A stretch of 64,000 nucleotides of DNA. Source: Dehalococcoidia bacterium (GTDB taxonomy: Bacteria; Chloroflexota; Dehalococcoidia; Tepidiformales; Tepidiformaceae). The stretch is from the NCBI GenBank assembly GCA_022824925.1, contig JAJDYW010000038.1, positions 1 to 64,000 of the forward strand, written 5' to 3'. Position 1 is the first letter of the stretch. Each line of letters opens with the position of its first letter. Both the position numbers and the translations under genes were made by a program. The notes under the pieces are model-generated. The model was given only the letters and a program-made list of their open reading frames with translations, was not told the origin of the DNA and did no database searches. Positions 1-10,297 of this stretch are shown piece after piece.

Positions 1-36
1 GCCGGGCCGACCGCCGGGCCGACCGCCGGGCCGACC
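1..36. repeat. 12-bp tandem repeat gccgggccgacc, 3 copies visible, encoding PGRP units
   Basis: Three exact consecutive copies at the window edge. Confidence 0.85.
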
Positions 37-115
37 GGCCAACTACGGCGACGCGACGCCCGAACAGGTGGCGGAAGCGCTGCTCAAGTACCGCCCGCCC
101 CGCAAGCAGAAGTAG
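1..115 (+). CDS. 3' end of a CDS starting upstream of the window; C-terminus PGRPPGRPPGRPANYGDATPEQVAEALLKYRPPRKQK*
   Basis: Open frame from position 2 to TAG at 113-115; product unknown. Confidence 0.55.
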   Translation, partial: PGRPPGRPPGRPANYGDATPEQVAEALLKYRPPRKQK

Positions 116-187
116 CGCGAGGCGTCAACTACCGTATATAATCCCCCAAGGGATCTGCGGTACGAAGTCGCGGAGTAGGCCCCCGCC

Positions 188-1135
188 CTAGACCCCCGCG
201 TAGCTGTGCAGACCGGTAATCCAGAGGTTCACCCCGAAGTAGGTGAAGAGCAGCAGCGCGAACATGGCCACCAGCCACCACATCGGGTCCGGGCGCCAGC
301 TGCGCTGGAACCGCCTCGGGGTGATCCAGCGAATGATCGGCGCCCCCGCCACCGACCCCTCGCCCGCCCGCGCGTGGAAGTACGCCGCCAGCGCAAGCAG
401 CACCACCAGCGCGCTCGTCTCCTTCGGGTCCCAGCCCCAGTAGCGGCCCCAGGCGCTGTTCGCCCACCACGCGCCCAGGGCAATCCCCAGCGCCAGCAGG
501 GGGAACCCCACCAGCACCGCCCGGTGCGCGAGGTCGCCCGCCGCCTCCCCGCCGGGCAGGGCGGCGAACCGCCGCCGGCCCTCGCCCCCCTGCACCAGGT
601 AGATGACGGCCGCGCTGAAGGCCACCGTCAGGACCGCGTACGAGACCATCACGACGCTCACATGGAGCGTCAGCAGCGGGGCGTTCTGGAGGGCGGGGAT
701 GAGGGGGATGACCTCGTCGGGGAAGAGCGTGGCGATGCCCAGGAGGGCCGTCACGATGGGGAGCGCGAGCACGCCGAAGCGCCGCGCCCCCGCCGTCCGC
801 TCGAACGCCAGCCACGCCACCGAGACCCCCCAGGCCAGCGCGACCGTGTACTCGTAGAGGTTCGAGAGCGGCGCGTGCTCGACCGCGATCCAGCGTGCGA
901 TGAGTGAGACCGTCAGCGCTGCCGCAGTCAGCGCCGCGAAGGTGGTCGCGAGGCGCCCGAGGCCGGCGCTCGGGGCGCCCGTCGCGCCCGAGAGCGTGAC
1001 CGTGCCCGCGTCGGTCTGGGCGCTGAAGCGGCGCAGGCTGACGACTGCGCTCCCGGCGTGCGCGATGTACGTCAGGGAGGCCATCGCGGCGAATGCGAGG
1101 CCGGTCCAGAACAGGTAGCTCGCCAGCTCGACCAT
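188..1135 (-). CDS. ccsB: Cytochrome c biogenesis protein CcsB/CcsA (ResC-like)
   Basis: Multi-TM; WGWDPKETSALV and RWIAVEHAPLSNLYEY motifs; start chosen at MVELASYLF. Confidence 0.88.
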   Translation of the reverse strand: MVELASYLFWTGLAFAAMASLTYIAHAGSAVVSLRRFSAQTDAGTVTLSGATGAPSAGLGRLATTFAALTAAALTVSLIARWIAVEHAPLSNLYEYTVALAWGVSVAWLAFERTAGARRFGVLALPIVTALLGIATLFPDEVIPLIPALQNAPLLTLHVSVVMVSYAVLTVAFSAAVIYLVQGGEGRRRFAALPGGEAAGDLAHRAVLVGFPLLALGIALGAWWANSAWGRYWGWDPKETSALVVLLALAAYFHARAGEGSVAGAPIIRWITPRRFQRSWRPDPMWWLVAMFALLLFTYFGVNLWITGLHSYAGV

Positions 1136-1229
1136 CGCTCCCGATTGTATCGCCGGGGCCCGCCACGGACCCGCGCCGGGCGGCCCGTACAATGCGCCCG
1201 TCGCGGCCCCGCCGCAGGAAGGGAACCCG

Positions 1230-2171
1230 ATGGAAGCGACCCGCAAGCCCCACTTCGGCGTGAACGTGCCCCAGATCAAGCGCACCTGGCAGGAGGCGAG
1301 CGCCGCCGCCCGCGAGTTCGAGGAGCTCGGCTTCGACTCGATCTGGGTGAACGACCACCTCTACGGGCCGCAGTCGCCGAGCATCCCCATCCTCGAAGCG
1401 TGGAGCGCCGTGTCCGCGCTCGCCGCCATCACCGACCGCGTCGAGATCGGCACGCTCGTCACGCCGGCGGGCATGCGCAACCCCGCGCACCTCGGCAAGG
1501 TCATCGCCACCGCCGACGAGATTGCGGGCGGGCGCGTCATCCCCGGACTCGGCGGCGGCTGGATGGAGCGCGAGTTCACCGACTTCGACATGCCCTTCCT
1601 CTCGACGCGCGAGCGCCTGCGCCAGCTCGAGGAGACGGTCGAGCTGCTGAAGCGGATGTGGACGGAGGACGAGCCCGTCACCTACGAGGGCACGCACGTG
1701 CGCGCCGAGAACCTCGTGTGCGAGCCGAAGCCGCCGCGCACGCCGCCCATCCTCATCGGCGGCGCCGGCGAGCGCGTCACGCTGCGCATCGCGGCGAAGC
1801 ACGCGGACATCTACAACAACCTCGCCGGGCACCACGCGAACCTCGCTCGCAAGGTGTCGGTCCTGCGCGAGCACTGCGCCGACGTCGGCCGCGACCCTGC
1901 CGAGATCCGCGTCAGCCAGCAGACCCTCGTGACCATCGCCCCCGACGAAGCCTCAGCCGGACCGATGATCGAGCGCGCCCAGCGCATCTTCGGCGGCCAC
2001 CTCGGCGACCCCACCGCCCCGCTCGCCCTCTCCGGCAGTCCCGAGCGCATCCGCGACCAGATCGCGGCCAACCGCGAGGCCGGCTGCGACATGTTCGTCA
2101 TCGAGTTCTTCGGCCGCGACACGCGCGAGCCGGCCCGGCTCTTCGCGGAGAAGGTCCTACCGTACGTGTAG
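1230..2171 (+). CDS. LLM-class F420-dependent oxidoreductase
   Basis: Luciferase-like fold signatures (HFGVNVPQ, GFDSIWVNDHL, LGGGWMEREF). Confidence 0.88.
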   Translation: MEATRKPHFGVNVPQIKRTWQEASAAAREFEELGFDSIWVNDHLYGPQSPSIPILEAWSAVSALAAITDRVEIGTLVTPAGMRNPAHLGKVIATADEIAGGRVIPGLGGGWMEREFTDFDMPFLSTRERLRQLEETVELLKRMWTEDEPVTYEGTHVRAENLVCEPKPPRTPPILIGGAGERVTLRIAAKHADIYNNLAGHHANLARKVSVLREHCADVGRDPAEIRVSQQTLVTIAPDEASAGPMIERAQRIFGGHLGDPTAPLALSGSPERIRDQIAANREAGCDMFVIEFFGRDTREPARLFAEKVLPYV

Positions 2172-2258
2172 GGGAGCGCCGCGCTGCCGCGCGGCTGAGG
2201 ACGAGAAGAGCGCGCCGCTGTCGCGTCGCTGAGGAGAGCGGCGACTGCGTCGCCTGAG
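2171..2258 (-). repeat. Cluster of ~30-bp hairpin-forming repeats (3 units, minus orientation)
   Basis: Reverse complement reads CTCAGGCGACGCAGTCGCC..., CTCAGCGACGCGACAGCGGCGCGCTCTTCTCG, CCTCAGCCGCGCGGCAGCGCGGCGCTCCCC; related to units at 2666-2730 and 2877-2945. Confidence 0.55.
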
Positions 2259-2273
2259 TGGCCGGGGTCTGGG

Positions 2274-2630
2274 TCAGTCTCCCCGTCGTCCCTGACGGCG
2301 CAGGGTCGTGAGCATCCGGCTGACTTCGTCGAGCAAGCCCCGGAGCGAGGTGGTCTGCTCCCGGGGGAACCAGCCGAAGTCCTCGCAGAGAGTGAGCAGC
2401 GTCTCGGTCTCGGCTAGCGAACCCTGTGCGATGGTGAAAAAGTGGGCCTTGTCCTTGCGTGTCTCCCGCGACCAGCCTTCAGCGACGTTGGCTGGGATTG
2501 ACACGGCGGCACGGGTAATCTGCGAGCGCATGCCGTAGCGTTCCTCGCCCGGCAGCCCTGGCGTCAGTCCGTAGACCTCGCGGGCGATGCTCATCGCCTT
2601 CTGCCAGACGACGGCTTGTCGATAGCTCAC
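2274..2630 (-). CDS. Four helix bundle protein (23S rRNA IVS / S23-like family)
   Basis: SYRQAVVWQKAMSIAREVYGLT...YGMRSQITRAAVSIPANVAEGWSR is the family signature. Confidence 0.88.
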   Translation of the reverse strand: MSYRQAVVWQKAMSIAREVYGLTPGLPGEERYGMRSQITRAAVSIPANVAEGWSRETRKDKAHFFTIAQGSLAETETLLTLCEDFGWFPREQTTSLRGLLDEVSRMLTTLRRQGRRGD

Positions 2631-2665
2631 GTCCGCTCTCCAGGGAGCCGCCGTCCCCGCTCACC

Positions 2666-2730
2666 CCTCAGCGCCGCTTCAGCAGCGTGCTCTCCTTACC
2701 CCTCAGCCCATGTGTCAGCGCGGCGCCTTC
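2666..2730 (+). repeat. Two further hairpin repeat units
   Basis: CCTCAGCGCCGCTTCAGCAGCGTGCTCTCCTTACC and CCTCAGCCCATGTGTCAGCGCGGCGCCTTC. Confidence 0.45.
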
Positions 2731-2736
2731 GTGATC

Positions 2737-2834
2737 TGGCGGGAGTGCATGGGAGTCGAACCCACCCCTCGCCGCGCTGGCGACGAGGCTACCGTTTTGA
2801 AGACGGCGAGGACCACCGGGCCCTATCCACTCCC
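2737..2834 (-). tRNA. selC: tRNA-Sec (anticodon UCA), CCA encoded
   Basis: Reverse complement GGGAGTGGATAGGGCCCGGTGGTCCTCGCCGTCTTCAAAACGGTAGCCTCGTCGCCAGCGCGGCGAGGGGTGGGTTCGACTCCCATGCACTCCCGCCA: loop CTTCAAA, 6-bp D stem with 4-nt loop, long variable arm, TTCGACT T-loop, extended acceptor. Confidence 0.93.
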
Positions 2835-2876
2835 CAGTGGAACCATCCTACCCTGCTGGAGGAGGAGTCACTCTCC

Positions 2877-2944
2877 ACTCAGCGGCGCGAAGCGACGCGC
2901 TCTCCTCACCCTCAGCCGCGCCACAGCGCGGCGCTCTTCTCCCC

Positions 2945-2945
<1 letters not shown>
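2877..2945 (+). repeat. Two further hairpin repeat units abutting the gyrB stop
   Basis: ACTCAGCGGCGCGAAGCGACGCGCTCTCCTCAC and CCTCAGCCGCGCCACAGCGCGGCGCTCTTCTCCCC. Confidence 0.5.
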
Positions 2946-4978
<2,033 letters not shown>

Positions 4979-5115
4979 CTACGGGCCAGCGCCGGAGAGC
5001 CTCCCGGGAGCCGTCTCGCCCTATACTGACGGCGCCTTTCTCATGCGTCGGGAGACCGCCATCGACATGCCATTCTCGCCTCCCAGTCGCGCTCGAACGA
5101 GGGCCTGACCAGCCC

Positions 5116-5580
5116 ATGGGACTGCTTGACCGCTTCCGCAGCTTCGAACGCCCGGACCCTCCCGAGCGGGTGACGCTGGAGGCGATCGGGTTCGTGCGGA
5201 ACGATGTCGCGAAGCCGCGCCCGCACGGCTGGGATAGCGTGGAGAGCCGCATCGAGGTGCGGGCCGAGCACGCCGGGCGCCTGCGCGGCCTCGACGAGTA
5301 CAGCCACGTGCTCGTCGTCTCCTACCTGGACCTGGCGGCGGAAGCGCCGGAGAAGCCGTCGACCCTGCCGGTGGAGGGTGTGGAGACGGGCATCCTCGCG
5401 ACACGCAGCCAGCTCCGCCCCAACCACCTCGGCGTGGCGGCCGTGCCCCTGCTGGCCGTCGAGGGGACGGTCCTGCGGGTGCGCGGCCTCGACGCCATCG
5501 ACGGCACGCCCGTGCTCGACCTGAAGCCGTACCTGCCCCGCTACGACGCCCATCCCGACGCCACCATCCCCGGCGAGTAG
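5116..5580 (+). CDS. trmO: tRNA (N6-threonylcarbamoyladenosine(37)-N6)-methyltransferase TrmO-like (TsaA domain)
   Basis: IGFVRNDV, LRGLDEYSHVLVVSYLD, LATRSQLRPNHLGVAAVPLL, DGTPVLDLKPYLPRYD. Confidence 0.85.
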   Translation: MGLLDRFRSFERPDPPERVTLEAIGFVRNDVAKPRPHGWDSVESRIEVRAEHAGRLRGLDEYSHVLVVSYLDLAAEAPEKPSTLPVEGVETGILATRSQLRPNHLGVAAVPLLAVEGTVLRVRGLDAIDGTPVLDLKPYLPRYDAHPDATIPGE

Positions 5581-5585
5581 ACGCA

Positions 5586-6392
5586 ATGCACGTTCACCGC
5601 ACGATCACACGCACCGGGCAGAGTGCCGGTGTGACAACTGCAACTATCGAACGAGAAAGCACCGACCGGAAGATCACCCTCGAGATCGCGCACAACGTCC
5701 GCCACCTGGCCGGCTATCCCACCGTCGCCGGGCAGGCCACGACCGCCTCCGACATCATCCGCAGCGGCAGCCTGCACGAGCTCACCCGGGCGGGCCTCGC
5801 TGCCTTCGGCGACCTCGGCGTCGGCGTCGTGGTCGACTTCCGCTCCAGCATGGAGCACGAGATGTACCCGACGCCCGACCTGAGCGTCCAGGACGTGACC
5901 ATCATCCAGGCGCCCGTGTTCGAGACCGATGCCTCGCCGGGAGCGCTGGCCCGCGAGGACCGCTACCCGGGGCACGCGGCCATCTACCAGCAGTTCCTCA
6001 CGGAGGGCGGCGGCGCCTACCGCACCCTCTTCGAGACCATCGCGATGGCCTCCGGGCCGGTGCTCTTCCACTGCGCCGTCGGCAAGGACCGCACGGGCGT
6101 GGCGGCGGCGCTCCTGCTCGAGCTCGCGGGCGTGCCCGACGAGCACATCATCGCCGACTACGCCATCTCCACCGCCGAGCTGGAGCCGGTCGTCGAGGAG
6201 CGCATGGACAAGTTCGAGGAATACGGCATCAGCATCGAGACGGGCCGCATGATGATGGCCGCCCCGCCGCGCGACATGGAGCTGACGCTCGACTTCATCC
6301 GCGGGCGCTGGGGCTCGGCCGCCGGCTACCTGGGCGCCCTCGGGCTCGCCCCCGGCACCATCGACGCCGTCCGCGCGCGCATGCTTTCCTGA
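5586..6392 (+). CDS. Tyrosine-protein phosphatase (PTP/DSP-like)
   Basis: HCAVGKDRTGV P-loop (HCxxGKDRT) and RSSMEHEMYPTPDLS region. Confidence 0.88.
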   Translation: MHVHRTITRTGQSAGVTTATIERESTDRKITLEIAHNVRHLAGYPTVAGQATTASDIIRSGSLHELTRAGLAAFGDLGVGVVVDFRSSMEHEMYPTPDLSVQDVTIIQAPVFETDASPGALAREDRYPGHAAIYQQFLTEGGGAYRTLFETIAMASGPVLFHCAVGKDRTGVAAALLLELAGVPDEHIIADYAISTAELEPVVEERMDKFEEYGISIETGRMMMAAPPRDMELTLDFIRGRWGSAAGYLGALGLAPGTIDAVRARMLS

Positions 6393-6446
6393 GGCCGCCC
6401 TCGGGCGTTGCCTCCCCCCCGGCCCGTGCCGCGACGGGGATCGGAC

Positions 6447-6475
6447 GCGCCCTTCCCCACGATTGGGAAGGGCGC
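6447..6475. terminator. Perfect 11-bp inverted repeat, likely (bidirectional) terminator
   Basis: GCGCCCTTCCC-cacgatt-GGGAAGGGCGC between the phosphatase (+) and tRNA-Ser (-); no U-tract. Confidence 0.5.
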
Positions 6476-6510
6476 TCATGCGTGGTGGATCCGGGGGAGA
6501 TCAGGCTGGT

Positions 6511-6598
6511 TGGCGGAGAGGGGGAGATTCGAACTCCCGGTGCATCGCTGCACACCGCTTTTCGAGAACGGTACCATAAGCCACTCGGACACCTCTCC
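6511..6598 (-). tRNA. tRNA-Ser (anticodon CGA), CCA encoded
   Basis: Reverse complement GGAGAGGTGTCCGAGTGGCTTATGGTACCGTTCTCGAAAAGCGGTGTGCAGCGATGCACCGGGAGTTCGAATCTCCCCCTCTCCGCCA; long variable arm. Confidence 0.95.
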
Positions 6599-6624
6599 GA
6601 GATCGAGTCTAGCAACGTCCCCGA

Positions 6625-8220
6625 GTGCGCGCGAAACCGGGGCGGGAGCCATCCGTGGAGCCCTTCACCGTCGCCTGTTGCCAGGTCCGGGCCTTCGATC
6701 TGGAGGACGCCGAGGAGAACCTGCAGGGCCTCCTGCGCGCCCTCGACGAGGCCGGCGCCGCCGGCGCCCAGCTCGTGGCCCTGCCCGAGTGCGCCTACCC
6801 CGCCTACTACGTCCGCGACGCCGATCCCTACGCGCGTCCGGGCGTGCGCCCGTTCGCGGAGGTCGCGGCCCTCTTCGGGGCGAAGGCGCGCGAGCACGGC
6901 TACTGGCTCGCCGCCGGCATGGCCGTCCCCCACGAGGACGGCACGCTCACGAACAGCGGCGTCATCTTCGACCCCACCGGCGAGATGGTCGGGCGCTACG
7001 ACAAGGGCTTCCTCTGGCACTTCGACAACTTCTGGTTCCGTCGCGGCGACGCCTTCCCCGTGTTCGACGCCGGATTCGCGCGCTTCGGCGTGCTCATCTG
7101 CGCCGACGGGCGCCAGCCCGAGATCGCGCGCTCCCTGGCGGTCAACGGCGCCGAGGTCATCCTCGACCTGACCGCCTGGGTCTCCTGGGCGACCACCGTC
7201 GAGCAGCTCAGCACGACGCAGTGCGAGTACCTGATGCCCGCCCGCGCCTTCGAGAACGGCGTCTGGGTGGCCGCCGCGGACAAGTGGGGCCCCGAGGATG
7301 GGGCCCTCATCTACGCGGGCCGTTCCTGCGTCATCGACCCCCAGGGCGACACGCGCGTGGCCGCCCCCAGCACGGGCGATACCGTCGTGACGTACACCAT
7401 CGACCCATCGGTGGCGCCGGCCGCCACCGTCCCCCGCCGCCCCAGCCTCTACGGGCGCCTCACCGAACCGTGGGAGGAATCGCCGGCGAAAGCGTTGCTG
7501 GAGGAACCGATGGTCCCCGCCGGGGAGAACCGGCGCATCGCCGTCGTGCCGGGCACCGGCGACCTGTTCGATACCAGCACGGTGATCGCGCGCTACGAGG
7601 CCCTGCGCGAGCAGGACTGCGACCTGACCGTGTTCGCGGGCGAAGTGGGGAACGAGGGATGGGAGGGCGCGCTGCCGGCCATCGAGAAGGCCGTGGGGGC
7701 GAACGGTGGGGCCGTTGCCTTCGCGGTCGCGACGAACGGCTGCACGATGGAGCAAACGGCCGTCCTGGTGACCCCCGATGAGACCGTCGAGCACCGCGCC
7801 ACGCACGGACGCGGCATCGACCTGGGCGAGTCGAACGCGCCCGTCACGAGCACGGAGGCGGGCAACGTGGGGTTGCTCTGCGGGGACGAGGGGCTCGCCC
7901 CCGAGGTGGGGCGCTGCCTCGCGCTCGAGGGGGCCGACGTGCTCGCCTGGCCAAGCTTCAGCGCACATGCCATGAACGAGCGCCTGGCCCGCGCCCGCAG
8001 CGACGAGAACCGCGTCTACACGGCGGCGGCGTGGGCGGACGGGGGCGTGATCACCGCTCCCACCGGCGCGCCCCTCACGGCCGTGCCCGCGGACAGCGGC
8101 ATCGCCATGGCGGCGCAGGTCAACCGCACGCAGGCTCGCTGGAAGGACATGGCGCCCGGCACCCACGCCCTGCGCGATCGCGTGCCGCACGCCTACGGCG
8201 CGCTCGTCGCCGGCCGGTAG
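6625..8220 (+). CDS. Carbon-nitrogen hydrolase (nitrilase) family protein with two nitrilase-like domains
   Basis: Domain 1 has E (ALPECAYP), K (GRYDKGFLW), C (GVLICADGRQPE); domain 2 recognisable but degenerate; exact start uncertain (6625 or near 6655). Confidence 0.82.
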   Translation: MRAKPGREPSVEPFTVACCQVRAFDLEDAEENLQGLLRALDEAGAAGAQLVALPECAYPAYYVRDADPYARPGVRPFAEVAALFGAKAREHGYWLAAGMAVPHEDGTLTNSGVIFDPTGEMVGRYDKGFLWHFDNFWFRRGDAFPVFDAGFARFGVLICADGRQPEIARSLAVNGAEVILDLTAWVSWATTVEQLSTTQCEYLMPARAFENGVWVAAADKWGPEDGALIYAGRSCVIDPQGDTRVAAPSTGDTVVTYTIDPSVAPAATVPRRPSLYGRLTEPWEESPAKALLEEPMVPAGENRRIAVVPGTGDLFDTSTVIARYEALREQDCDLTVFAGEVGNEGWEGALPAIEKAVGANGGAVAFAVATNGCTMEQTAVLVTPDETVEHRATHGRGIDLGESNAPVTSTEAGNVGLLCGDEGLAPEVGRCLALEGADVLAWPSFSAHAMNERLARARSDENRVYTAAAWADGGVITAPTGAPLTAVPADSGIAMAAQVNRTQARWKDMAPGTHALRDRVPHAYGALVAGR

Positions 8221-8223
8221 AGG

Positions 8224-8859
8224 CTAGCTGCCGCGAGGCTTCAGTACTTCGACCGTGAGCTCGCCGGGGAGGGAGCCGCGCGTCACCGAGAGGCGGGGGC
8301 GGGGCTCGGGGGTGGCGCCCGCCTCGCTGAGGAAGCGGTCGATCGGGTCGAGGTGGGCGCTGTCGAGGTCCGTGCGGTAGTTCATCGGCACGACGATGTT
8401 CGGGTCGATGCGCTGCATCAGATCGACCGCCACGGAGGCGGAGAGGGAGTCTCCGCCGCCGATGGGCATGAGCAGCACGTCGACGTTCTCGAAGCGTTCG
8501 AGGACGGCGGGGCCGGGTGGCGCGTCGGGAAGGCCGAGGTGGACGATGTTCACGCCGTCGATCTCGCAGGCGAAGACCATCGTGCGGGCACCGTCGTCGC
8601 GCTCGACGGGGATGCCCGTCACGAGGATGCCGCGCACCTCGTACTCGCCCGGCGCATCGAAGATGCGCGGCTCGCCCCGCACCCCGTCGTGGTTGCTGAT
8701 GGCGGCGTCGTCCTTGCGGCTGAGGGTCACGATCTCGGCGGTCGTGCGTCCGAGGCTGTAGCCGGTCGAGGCCGCCACGGGGTCGGTCAGGACGGCCCCC
8801 TCGCGGCCGCGCAGGCGGAAGCAGGTGCGTCCGAGCCAGGTGATGTCCACCGCCCGCAT
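8224..8859 (-). CDS. MBL-fold metal-dependent hydrolase (UlaG-like)
   Basis: ITWLGRTCFRLRGREG...LTDPVA...VTLSRKDDAAISNHDGVRG...FDAPGEYEVRGILVTG. Confidence 0.8.
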   Translation of the reverse strand: MRAVDITWLGRTCFRLRGREGAVLTDPVAASTGYSLGRTTAEIVTLSRKDDAAISNHDGVRGEPRIFDAPGEYEVRGILVTGIPVERDDGARTMVFACEIDGVNIVHLGLPDAPPGPAVLERFENVDVLLMPIGGGDSLSASVAVDLMQRIDPNIVVPMNYRTDLDSAHLDPIDRFLSEAGATPEPRPRLSVTRGSLPGELTVEVLKPRGS

Positions 8860-8900
8860 GCTACCGGCGCGCCGGGAAACGCGGAAGGAAACGCCGGGGG

Positions 8901-10004
8901 CTAGCGCTGCAGCAACACGCTCGCGTTCGAGCCGCCCACCCCCAGGCAGGTCACGAGCAGGCAGTCGAGGCGCTCGTCGCGGGTCTCCCGCACGACCGCG
9001 AGATCGGAGCGCTCCTGGGGCTCGCGGTAGCCCGCCGTGGGGGCGACTTGCTGCCGCCGTATCGCCTCCAGCGCGTAGACGAGCGCCAGCGGGCCGCTCG
9101 CCGCGAGCGCCTGGCCGAGTGCCCCCGCGGGCGCCGTCACGCTCGCGTAGTAGACGTGCCGCCCGAACGTGCGCGCGAGCCCCACGGCGTCGGAGGCGTC
9201 GCGGTTGGCGCGGCCGTTCGCGCAGGAGACGACGTGGTCGACCTGGTTCTGGAGGTAGCCCGCGGCGCCCAGCACGGCCTGCATCGAGCGCCCCGACTCC
9301 GCCGGGTCGCTCGGGTCGAGCGGCTCCGCGAGGGGATCGAAGGTCCGCGTCGCGGCGGCGATGCGCGCGTGCACGGTCGCGCCGCGCTCGCGCGCGTGCG
9401 CCTCCCCCTCGATCACCACGTAGGCGGCGCCCTCGGTGGGGGTGCAGCCGTCGGGGTGGGCGTCCAGTGGATGGGCGTCGCCGGGCGCGATCGCACCCTG
9501 CGCGGTGAAGTGCTCCAGCACGGCCGGCTGTAGCGCCTGCGCCGCCCCGGCCACCGCCACATCCGCCTCCCCGCGGGCGACCAGCGCCGCCGCCTCGGCG
9601 ATCGCGGCGAGGCCGCTCGCCTCGGCCCCCGCCAGCCCAACCACCGCCCCGCGCACGCCCAGCGTGCGGGCCACGAGCTGCCCGTAGGGCACGAACAGGG
9701 TCGGCTGGCCCGGCGCCCGGAAGGCGAGGCCGTCGGCCACCGCGAAGCGCCGCGAATCGGCGATGCCCGCCGTCAGCCCCGCCGCCTCGACCGCCTGCAG
9801 GGCCGCGCCGAGCCCGATCATCGAGCCGCGGTCGAGGAAGTGCGCGAGGTTGCGGGGAATCCGGGGGTGGGGGCGGTAGTCGTCGGGGATGGGGCCTGCG
9901 CGGTACGTCGCGGGGCCGTCGTCGGGCGACCAGTCGGTGGCGGGTGATCGCCCGCCCGCGAGTGCCTCCCAGAGGGGCTCCACCCCGCTGCCGTGCGCGG
10001 ACAC
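8901..10004 (-). CDS. Beta-ketoacyl synthase-like protein lacking catalytic residues (chain-length-factor-like)
   Basis: KS-fold motifs (GAEASGLAAI, TPTEGAAYVVIEGEAHARERGA, LVTCLGVGGSNASVLL) but C->E and His positions replaced; frame extends upstream (VVTGYGAVSAHGSG), so the start may be near 10082. Confidence 0.75.
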   Translation of the reverse strand: MSAHGSGVEPLWEALAGGRSPATDWSPDDGPATYRAGPIPDDYRPHPRIPRNLAHFLDRGSMIGLGAALQAVEAAGLTAGIADSRRFAVADGLAFRAPGQPTLFVPYGQLVARTLGVRGAVVGLAGAEASGLAAIAEAAALVARGEADVAVAGAAQALQPAVLEHFTAQGAIAPGDAHPLDAHPDGCTPTEGAAYVVIEGEAHARERGATVHARIAAATRTFDPLAEPLDPSDPAESGRSMQAVLGAAGYLQNQVDHVVSCANGRANRDASDAVGLARTFGRHVYYASVTAPAGALGQALAASGPLALVYALEAIRRQQVAPTAGYREPQERSDLAVVRETRDERLDCLLVTCLGVGGSNASVLLQR

Positions 10005-10082
10005 GGCTCCGTAGCCGGTTACGACCGGTTCGGCGGAGAGGCCTGGCGCGGGCTCGGTCGGGAACTGTGGCGCGTCGCTCAG

Positions 10083-10193
10083 CTAGTCGAGATCCTCATC
10101 AAGAAAGTCGTCGACGCCGGCACTGCGACGCATCACGACCACGACGGACGCAACGACGGCGAGCAGAACGAGGAGGGCGAGAAGGCGCTTCAT
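10083..10193 (-). CDS. 36-aa single-TM small protein MKRLLALLVLLAVVASVVVVMRRSAGVDDFLDEDLD
   Basis: Hydrophobic N-terminus plus acidic tail; immediately upstream of the KS-like gene. Confidence 0.45.
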   Translation of the reverse strand: MKRLLALLVLLAVVASVVVVMRRSAGVDDFLDEDLD

Positions 10194-10297
10194 GCGTTGG
10201 CAACCCCTTGGCGGTTCATAGGGAGCGTCACGAGTATAGCAGTCCGATCGTTGGGGACACCCGGCCGCGCCCCCAGCAGCTCCCGGTGGCCCTGCGC

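Noticed and set aside
129-1874. 581-aa minus-strand ORF
   Set aside because: High-GC shadow frame spanning ccsB and the antisense of the LLM oxidoreductase; low-complexity R/G/A/P-rich translation
6295-8190. 631-aa minus-strand ORF antisense to the nitrilase gene
   Set aside because: Long only because GC-rich DNA has few stops; translation has no recognisable domain
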